DNA of 64,000 nucleotides from the NCBI GenBank assembly GCA_036785325.1, contig JAXIVH010000069.1, positions 506,822 to 570,821 of the forward strand. The letters run 5' to 3'. This document shows, in pieces, positions 62,521 through 64,000 of this stretch (within the stretch, counting starts at the first letter, position 1; the number at the start of each line of letters is the position of its first letter). This stretch comes from Urophycis tenuis. Taxonomy: Eukaryota; Chordata; Actinopteri; Gadiformes; Phycidae. Below the pieces are notes generated by a model. The model was given only the letters and a program-made list of their open reading frames with translations. It had not been told where the DNA came from and made no database searches. The translations under genes and the position numbers were made by a program.

Positions 62521-64000
62521 TGAACATAGGTGTGTACAGTTCTGTCATTTCAAATGAATGCTCTGTCCCCTTTTTGCCCTTGGTAACACACCTTCCTAAT
62601 TGGTAAAGGTGCCTTTTTATTGGTTTGCGTCAGGAAAAGTCACTCATGCCTAACGTTCTGCTGGAGCTATCAGGTACAGCATTTGATCAGTGTTGTGAAA
62701 CACAATGCCTGACAGTGTTGCTAAAAATAGTCCCACGCATTCCATACGTTTGAAGCTGTGAGCCGCACCACTCAACTTCAATTCCCAAAGCAAAACCGGC
62801 AGTAACATTTTTTTTATCCGATTTTTGTGCATGAAATCAGTCACAAACCTTGGCTTTTAAGATTGAACTTGCGTGCACATTTAGCTTTTGCTGGACCACC
62901 TATGACGTCATAGCCGAAGCCCCAATGCTGCATCTGAAACACGTGGCACACTTTAAGAAACGTACTTATTCATTGAGTCATTGCTACATTCAATTTGTTT
63001 TGTGAAAACAGCGGAGATGAGCTCAGATTTGAGCCCCGCGCGGAGACAAATCCCACCGACCAACTTAACCAAGGAGGAGTGGTTGTGATCAGGTGTCCAC
63101 CCTCTTCCTGGCTGACACACAGCTCCAGCTTTGTCCAGACGGTCACAAAGAACACAGTGTTCTCCCTTCACAAAAACAAAGTATTTTCTTGGGCTGTGCG
63201 GCAAACCTGAAAGCTTCGATATGACAATTCAACTATATGCCTCGCTATCAACCTTTTAGCGACCACGGAACAAATGAAGCTGAAACCTCAAATGGTGGGG
63301 ATGATGATAACATTAGCCTGGTGGGAAACACCCAAGTATGACGTTTATAATGCCCCTTTTTTCACTCGAAAAGATGGAGGCAACGGAGTGACGAAAAAAA
63401 GAATCTAATACTATTGTCCGGTCTGCTGACATGGAGACTGTGCCTCAGGACGTAACACAATACGCCACACACTTCCAACTGGGGGATACAGAGGCAAACA
63501 AGCACCGGCGCAGATGAGCGGGGATGGAATTCCCACAGGTGTGGACCATTGTCGGATGATCCCGCAGAGCCTTTTGGTTTTACGGTCGGTCGAGTAAACA
63601 CGTAGTAAAGTCATCAAAATGTAATTCTTGCATATCGTTTTTCCGTCGTTAAGCCGTTCCTATCTGCATGGCGCGGGAAACGCACACGCAAGCTTCTCTC
63701 TCTCTCTGTCAGTTCTGCATCGCCATTCATGAATAATATCAGAAAGCAAGCCCGCGAACCCGCTTTAAAGGAAACAGGCTGCAGTCTGTCGACTCAGGCG
63801 CTGCGCGGAGCGCTTGGTGTTGTGTTAGTAAATCATTGGTGGTGTTGTCGGCCGACGGGGTCGACAAACCCACACGGCTCTGACCGGACTTCAGATGGAC
63901 GAGGCCTGCGCTGTTTGTGTCGTGGAAGTGACCGCTCGATGGCCCTGGCTGGAAACACCTCCGTCCTGCGACACATTCACACAGAGAGCAGCGTGCTGCT

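Larger units (their letters stand above)
58772..64000. other. Gene-poor repeat-rich region
   Basis: No gene is confidently supported. It holds (TG)n at 59276-59349, (CTAC)n at 59755-60184, (AAT)n at about 61310-61377, a hAT MITE, (TAG)n at about 61780-61915 and (TG)n at 62210-62520. A weak candidate first exon is at 61965-62035 (plus). The last 350 bases become CpG-rich, and a plus-strand ATG at 63941 opens a frame that reaches the window end; it could be the start of a next gene. Confidence 0.5.

Noticed and set aside
62121..62606. Open frames of CVCVCV and HTHTHT
   Set aside because: They come from the interrupted (TG)n array.

Overview
The window is vertebrate nuclear DNA, almost certainly from a ray-finned (teleost) fish. 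Coding exons are short, flanked by GT/AG introns and encode recognisable vertebrate proteins. The spacers hold fish-type tRNA-derived SINEs, LINE 3' ends, a hAT-type MITE and many long (TG)n, (GA)n and (CTAC)n arrays. The density of long dinucleotide arrays would suit a codfish-like genome, but that is only an inference. All confidently called genes lie on the minus strand, so each reads from high to low coordinates.

Layout, high to low coordinate. 58772-64000 has no confident gene: (CTAC)n, (TG)n, (AAT)n and (TAG)n arrays, one hAT MITE and a weak candidate first exon. 57703-58771 is oxld1 (two exons, 149 aa). 52823-53467 is pde6g (three coding exons, 87 aa), with a likely 5' noncoding exon and a TATA/CRX-like promoter near 54740. 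37763-51012 is nploc4 (17 coding exons, 647 aa). 33018-34581 is a three-exon gene for a small secreted coiled-coil protein that I do not recognise. 1-31195 is rnf213, with 64 coding exons reconstructed by splice sites and reading phase. They sum to about 5,180 codons, and the window ends roughly 20 codons before the expected stop.

rnf213 encodes a giant AAA+ ATPase / E3 ubiquitin ligase: a disordered N-terminus, CBM20-like region, stalk, AAA core in one 3.75-kb exon, RING finger, RZ finger and long C-terminal domain. nploc4 encodes the p97/VCP ubiquitin adaptor NPL4, so two large ubiquitin-system genes are neighbours. pde6g (rod phototransduction) next to oxld1 repeats the human 17q25.3 order, but tspan10, which lies between NPLOC4 and PDE6G in human, is not seen.

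The most interesting signals are tandem repeats interacting with rnf213. A 33-bp minisatellite lies between two phase-compatible splice acceptors of exon 7, inside a stretch with no AG, so it may be coding, intronic or both. A 30-bp in-frame coding repeat lies in exon 11. A pure (CT)n tract serves as polypyrimidine tract of exon 42, and a 23-nt C run abuts the donor of exon 46. A perfect ISRE-like element sits about 0.7 kb upstream of the rnf213 ATG, fitting interferon control. I saw no sign of a wholly new multi-gene system; the unrecognised secreted protein is the best candidate for an undescribed gene.
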